Source: Synura sp. LO234KE (Eukaryota > Sar > Synurophyceae > Synurales > Mallomonadaceae). Taken from it: a DNA stretch of 11,911 nt. Where the stretch lies: contig VKHC01000451.1 of NCBI GenBank assembly GCA_015143735.1, forward strand, positions 1 to 11,911. Direction: 5' to 3'. The translations under genes and the position numbers were made by a program. Position 1 is the stretch's first letter. Each line of letters begins with the position of its first letter. The notes beneath the pieces are model-generated. The model saw nothing but the letters and a program-made list of their open reading frames with translations. It was not told the DNA's origin and made no database searches. Below are positions 7,113 to 11,911 of this stretch, piece after piece.

Positions 7113-8418
7113 GGCACGGAGGTCCTTACTCCACCACACCCTCACGAAGTGGGTACATCGCGGGGGCTTATCTCCTACGACGCTCGTGAAAATTAAGGGA
7201 ACCCTTGCCTGGCTCTCCAACCCCTCGGCCATGCTTCCTGTGCGATTTTGGATCACTAATATTGATGTCCATCACGTACTACGGACCTCTCATCGCAGCG
7301 CAACTCTCTGAACTCAACCCCCTGGAGAAGACTGGTCCGACTGGCTAGTCTTGGACTGTTCTACTGACTCCAGCCTGATATCGTCCCGAGCTACGTACCG
7401 TGAGCTTGTAGATACTTTGTCGCCTGCTCCCCTTCACTGCGCACTCGCCCAGTCGCACTTCTCTCCGTGGCGAGCCCCGGACTCTCTTCTCGCAGCCCTA
7501 CCCCAGGCCCTACGGGGTCTCACTTTGGAGTCCATGCCTGGGTCTCACTCCCATCGCCTAGGCGTTCCTACTACAGTTGCAATCCAAACGGGTCAACCGG
7601 GGGTGGTCATACTCCATAGATCCACGCGCCCCGAGGTCCTGCCATCTAAGCCCACCCTATTATCCACCCTCGACTCCTGTTCAAGCCCCGGCTCACCAGA
7701 CAGCGAGGTTATCTTATTTAATATTCCCAGGGCCGACCTCCCTGCGCCAAACGAGATTTGCGACGGAAAACCCAGTCCTCCTTTCCCCGGTGGCAGCCTT
7801 CTTCAGCTTCCAGGCAGACCTCGCACACTAGCAGACTTCCCAACACCGACACCGCCCCCCGACTCGTCCACACCAGGGTCGCCGTATCATCGACGGTTCC
7901 CAACTGTCATGGCCTCCCCGCCGGACGTGCGTGGGGGACCTTGCCCCCCAATCGGACTTTGGCCTTCCGCCGCATCCCAGTCACCACGGGTATCAGCCTC
8001 TCAACTCCACGGGGGGTCCGTTCTCCGTGCTCACCGCTCTCCTGGCCACCATGAATTATGGTCCTGACACCGTCTTGACTCTTTGAAAACGAGCAGAATG
8101 ATATCTTACCCAGGCATGGAATACCTTGGATTGTTACCTTCCGGAAGACAGCAATCTCCACACTTCCCATTCCCTCGGAGGACGGCGGAAACAATCTCTG
8201 TCCACGGTCTCGGGCCTTGTCCTCCCTTACATTCCCAGCCTCCTGGAGGTCTTCCAACGCCTGTGCTTCCACACCATTCACCCAGTCGCGTTCTACATTC
8301 TTGCGGGCGCCTACTCCGGTCCGATACAGGTCATCGACAAAGTCTCCTCCCAGTCTACCTGGTATCAGGTGGAAAATCACATCACTTCTTAAATGATTCC
8401 CGCGGAACCCACTCCTAA
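7111..8418 (+). pseudogene. LINE ORF1-like region, broken
   Basis: The frame shared with the downstream endonuclease is open here except for TGA at 7309-7311, TGA at 8065-8067 and TAA at 8416-8418, and reads as a Pro/Ser/Leu-rich protein with natural-looking stretches such as TLTKWVHRGGLSPTTLVKIK and DWSDWLVLDCSTDSSLISS. I see no CCHC zinc knuckle, RRM or coiled coil that would confirm an ORF1 (gag-like) RNA-binding protein. From about 8126 to 8392 another frame is open and also looks protein-like (LPYIPSLLEVFQRL, HPVAFYILAGAYSGP), so a frameshift into that frame is possible. The TAA at 8416 could be the true end of ORF1. Antisense frames, for example 7907-8431 on the minus strand, are by-products of the base composition. 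Confidence 0.45.
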
Positions 8419-9497
8419 CGTTGCTGGACACCCGTGGGGACGTTCACGGCACTTCGGGCCCCTCTCGTGGCCCTCCAGTCCGACACCTGCGTCCCGACAG
8501 GGCTCACTCCGTACTTTCCGCCTTCCCCCTCGCCAGTAAAGCCGTCGAAAGACAGAAACGCGTTCGGATCCACGGCCCTCCACGACTTCCTCCACCTTTA
8601 TCCCGAGGCGTTTGCACTCAATCACCACTGGGGACCCGGGCTCGAAAACGACTTCCGAATAGTTTACTTTAACATCAACGGCCTTGACGGCTTCAAACAT
8701 GCGGAACTCCTTGCATTCATTTCCTCCTCCAGTGTGAATTGCCTCGTTCTTATTGATGCCCGGGTTCCCAAACAGCAAGCTCGCCATTACCTTCGCGAGA
8801 CCCGAGCCGAACTTGGACCAGGCGCAATCTGCCTTGTCTCTTCTCCGAGCTCCACCTCCACCGATTGCTCCGTCTCGATTATGGTGGGCGGCAACGTAAT
8901 CATCCTTAACGCTTGCTGGGGGCCCTCTTTGGTCAATATCAAATCTGACCCCTCTGGCCTGGGCGTGGTCGACGAAGGTATTGTGGGCACCGATTTTCAC
9001 GATTGCCTCCAAATTCTCGCCACCTACTGGCCCTTTCCGACCCCGCTCACCAGTGGCTCGAACGCAGACACAGAAGGGCGCATCCGGCGCGGACTTTACA
9101 ATCGCCTCACTTCCTACCTCAAGTCAGCCAAGTCCCTTGATTCCCCGCTATTTTAGGTCCAATCTACCATCCAGCATTGGATGCACCGACACATGTCGAC
9201 CCCGGGCAACCACTCCGTATGTGGAGGCGATTTCAATTGTTGCTGGGACGGTCGACTTGAGGGAGTCGGCTACGCGACCCTACTCCGAGACTGGGCTGTT
9301 ATCGCTCACGTCACTCCGCGTTTGTGCCTGATCCCGCGGTATTTATCACCAGACCGTCCTCAAATCTGCGTGGGGGGACTGAGATTGATCACATACTTCA
9401 CACCAGTCCCTCCATGACCCCTTCTCAATATGACACGGGCGCGGCGGCAGGACTATGGCTCGGTATGTCCGACCACCGTCCAGTGGTGGCATCCTAC
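8419..9497 (+). pseudogene. LINE ORF2 N-terminal endonuclease (EEP/APE-like)
   Basis: This is the endonuclease/exonuclease/phosphatase domain that nicks target DNA to prime reverse transcription. After a Pro-rich lead of about 75 residues the fold starts at FRIVYFNINGL (first Asn codon at 8671-8673). Next come CLVLIDARV, where most APE enzymes have a Glu, then LATYWPFP near 9020, GGDFN (Asp codon 9229-9231) and SDHRP (9468-9482) with the catalytic Asp-His pair. An in-frame TAG at 9154-9156 interrupts it between SLDSPLF and VQSTIQHW. A one-base shift near 9315-9321 moves the C-terminal third, from FVPDPAVF through GTEIDHIL to SDHRP, into another frame. All core motifs remain recognisable across the breaks. 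It precedes the RT in the same transcription unit. Confidence 0.8.
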
Positions 9498-9603
9498 GGT
9501 GGTCTTCTTCCCCTTTTGGGTCCCGGGAGAGGTTCACCCGAGCGTACAGCCAGGCCCGCACGCTCCATATCAGTTGATTTTGTCCGTCCCCCAAACAGCT
9601 TAA
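9498..9603 (+). other. Frame-scrambled linker between endonuclease and RT
   Basis: The endonuclease leaves in one frame and the RT enters in another, with a TAA at 9601-9603 in the RT frame and a possible QLKDYQRTLS segment in the third frame. At least one, probably two, small indels lie here or shortly after; the exact sites cannot be fixed without a relative for comparison. Confidence 0.45.
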
Positions 9604-11911
9604 GGATTACCAGAGGACGCTCTCGAAACCTCACGGGTACACATCGACGGTCCCCCCTCATCTCCCGTCCAGGCGGACCGTCAGCTCCTGCACCTCACTG
9701 ACATCTCCCTCACAGCCTCCCTTACTAGGAAACGTAGGAAGGTGCGCAACAGATACAAAGAACACTGGAGCCCGACTTACGCTTCCCTGCAAGCCCAACT
9801 TATTGCGATGATCCGTATACAGCGGCATCTGGGTATCCTTCCACTTCCGCCGCGACTCCGCAAATGGGAGTCCCCACAGGAGATTCAACAGGGGATTGCA
9901 CATGTGGTCCGGGAGTGGGAGAAAACCGTCTCATCCCTCACATTTCACGGTGGTACTCCTCTGGAGGTCTGGGGTACCGGCCTCACTCCACAGGAGTGGC
10001 GCACCCAGGATGTCTTTAACATCTCCAACCTTCGTCTTGCGGCTCTCAGCACCTTCAAACTTCTTCGCGCAAACCTACACGCCAGAAAGCGCAAGGAATT
10101 CTCGATTCGGGTATCAGTTCACGTTGCAAAACGCAAAGAAAATATTCTCGTGACTGACGTTCACGGCGGCAAACAATCTCTTCTCAATGAGCGTCCGGCC
10201 AACCCTCCCCTGGAACAATATAACTTTGGCGACGCGGAATATACGCCGCGCAACCCGGCGGAACTCCATCACTATCTGACTGAGATGTTTGACCGTCACT
10301 TCCAGTCGCTCCCGACCTCCGCACCCGCCCTTCATAATTGCACGCTGAGCTGGGATCACATAGCTCACGGTTCCTTTGAGGACTTTCGTAGGCATTACTC
10401 CTCCTTGAACATCCCTATTAGTGATGGCGACCGTCCCGACACACTACACGTACTCTGGCAGGCGCTCCGCACGTCCCCTAGGAGGGACCGGGTTTAGGCC
10501 GACCTTCAAGATCTTCTCACGGCCCCGCCCTCCCTGGATGAGTTCACGGCAATCCTGCATGACAAAGCGGGGCACTCTTCCGGAGGCCCCTCCGGGCTCC
10601 AATACAATCACGTCCAGAATTGGTCCCCCGCTATGGTCTCCGAAGCCTATAATTGCCTTGTTACTATGTGGACCCAACACCATACTCCGGACGCCTGGAA
10701 ATGGAAATGGCTCGTTCCGATCCCGAAGGGAACCTCAGACAAGATTCAGGACAAGAGGCCTATCATGCTTACGGAGGTACTTCGTAAGTTGTGGACAGGA
10801 CTTATCGTCAAACGAATTACGACGTCCCTCCAGAAGCATGGAGTTCTCTCCCTCAACCAACATGGATATCTCCCCAAACGCGGCACCGACACAGATAACC
10901 TTCAACTCCTCAACACACTGGAAACAGCCTGGGATGAACAATGCTCCCTGTACGGCAGCTCCTGGGACATGAAGAAGGCCTTCGACTCTGTATCCAAGCC
11001 GCTCATCCTTCTCTGCTGGCAGCGTCTCGGTGTTTATCTGGAAATCGCCCAATTGCTTGTAGTCCTCGACGACGCGGGCTATACGATTCTCCTCACCCCG
11101 TATGCCCTCGAGCAATAGGATCTTGCGGGTCTCGACGGCGTCCGCCACCTCTCCTTCAACCCAGAACGTGGGACTGGACAAGGCGATATTCACAGTCCAT
11201 TCACCTGGCTCACAGTGTTCGACGTCCTCCTCACGATGTTGGAGCAGATGCCCTCTTCGGAACACCACTTTCTCCTGCGTCACCCAGACGGGTCTCTGTA
11301 CGTCGCGCGGGACATTTGCTTTGCCGATGATCTCCAGTCCTTTGGGTTCACACTGGAGGGTCTCCAACGCACCGCGGACCTCGTTTCCACCTACGCCATG
11401 GTTTTCAACCTCTCGATCGCCGCGCACAAACTCCGCGGGCGTTCTATTTCCGCGGGCTGGCCTCCCCACCCACGGACCCTCCATACATCTTTGTACATGC
11501 CCCTGGCTGGATTTCCCATCCTGTCTACCTGAAGTCTGAAGGCACCTTCAAGAGTCTCGGTGTGCAGTACCCCATAAACCCAGGAGACTCCACCTCCTTC
11601 ACAGCCACGAAGCAGAAACTCCTAGTGGCCATTCGTGCAATCTCCATCAAGAAGGCCTCTGCCCGGGCGGTCAACACGGTCATCGCCAAGTGCCTGTACG
11701 ATCGGGGAGCATATGTGGGAGCGCTCGCCTCCTGGTCCCTGGCTCAGTGTGAAGAGCTCGAGAAAATATTTGCCACCGAGATTCGCCGTCGCACCAAGAA
11801 CATGAAGTCCTCCCAACTTGAAAATCTGTTTCATCCTGCCAGTGAAGGAGGACAGGGCTACCAGCGCCTCTCCGACATAATCCAACACCGCAAACGCTCG
11901 AGCCTCAACCG
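9604..11911 (+). pseudogene. LINE ORF2 reverse transcriptase, broken, runs off the window
   Basis: The polymerase copies the element's RNA at the nicked target. The region before the RT (9604-10494) is basic, with RKRRKVRNRYKEHW near 9730. The RT core follows: GGPSGLQYNHVQNW (about 10580-10625), AWKWKWLVPIPKG, RPIMLTEVLRKLW (about 10760), SLNQHGYLPKRGTDTDNLQ, motif A WDMKKAFDSV (10963-10992, Asp codons 10966 and 10984), motif B ERGTGQGDIHSP (about 11164-11199) and motif C FADD (11320-11331), which carries the catalytic Asp pair. TAG codons at 10495-10497 and 11116-11118 interrupt the frame. A one- or two-base change near 11439, after AAHKLR, shifts it; the new frame (FYFRGLASPP, HAPGWISHPVYL, GTFKSLGVQ) is then open to the window edge. 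The thumb and C-terminal region are therefore present but incomplete. All catalytic aspartates visible here are preserved. Confidence 0.85.

Larger units (their letters stand above)
7111..11911 (+). mobile_element. Non-LTR retrotransposon (LINE), decayed, truncated by window end
   Basis: From about 7111 the sequence turns GC-rich with a strong C-over-G bias on the plus strand. It encodes, in order, an ORF1-like region, an AP-endonuclease-like domain and a reverse transcriptase with conserved motifs. That order is standard for endonuclease-type LINEs, which transpose by target-primed reverse transcription. The domains are collinear, with almost all coding in the frame beginning at positions equal to 1 modulo 3. 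In-frame stops (TGA 7309, TGA 8065, TAA 8416, TAG 9154, TAG 10495, TAG 11116) and frameshifts (near 9318, between about 9490 and 9700, and near 11439) show that this copy is dead. The 3' UTR, poly(A) and any RNase H lie beyond the window. The phrasing of the RT resembles LINEs I associate with diatoms. Confidence 0.85.

Noticed and set aside
7032-7256. 74-codon minus-strand frame
   Set aside because: It is a chimera: its C-terminal part is the old Helitron helicase tail and its N-terminal part is antisense LINE sequence, so it is not a gene.
7907-8431. 174-codon minus-strand frame opposite the LINE
   Set aside because: It overlaps the LINE antisense, has no recognisable motif, and frames like it arise from the strong C bias. 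Similar antisense frames at 8389-9012 and 10735-11484 were rejected for the same reason.
9310-9325. Programmed -1 frameshift in the LINE endonuclease
   Set aside because: No classical slippery heptamer is present at the shift, and it lies within a domain next to other lesions, so simple decay is more likely.

Overview
The window looks like a repeat-rich stretch of a eukaryotic nuclear genome, most likely a stramenopile and probably a diatom. Two things suggest this: a giant secreted protein made almost entirely of P-(S/T)-x-x tetrapeptides, a style common in diatoms and related algae, and a LINE whose endonuclease and reverse transcriptase wording resembles the non-LTR elements I associate with diatom genomes. 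The taxonomic call is an inference from memory; no search was run. No bacterial operon structure, rRNA, tRNA or CRISPR array was seen.

Layout. (1) 1-248: AT-rich 3' flank. (2) 249-3578, minus strand: one intact ORF of 1109 codons with a signal peptide, about 70 residues of non-repeat N-terminus, and about 1000 residues of Pro/Ser/Thr repeat that run right up to the stop codon. (3) 3650-6518: an AT-rich degenerate element that I interpret as a Helitron on the minus strand. It has an A|TC start, a CTAG|T end, a shared inverted GTGTGTAATTTGT-type terminal repeat, a palindrome near the 3' end, and the C-terminal part of a Helitron/PIF1-type helicase (4030-4683). Its interior also carries an unidentified, frameshifted coding remnant on the plus strand (5210-5793). 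(4) 6725-7112: a second, diverged copy of the same Helitron 3' region, including the last residues of the helicase. (5) 7111-11911, plus strand: an abrupt switch to GC-rich, C-rich sequence, a decayed non-LTR retrotransposon with an ORF1-like region, an AP-endonuclease-like (EEP) domain and a reverse transcriptase. It is cut by the right edge of the window.

Relationships. The only apparently intact gene is the repeat protein. The Helitron ends 71 bp upstream of its ATG, so the element probably replaced or supplies part of its promoter. The LINE appears joined to a truncated helicase tail, as if it inserted into, or was rearranged with, an older Helitron copy. The LINE carries six in-frame stops and at least three frameshifts along its length; the three stops within the endonuclease and RT regions are all TAG.
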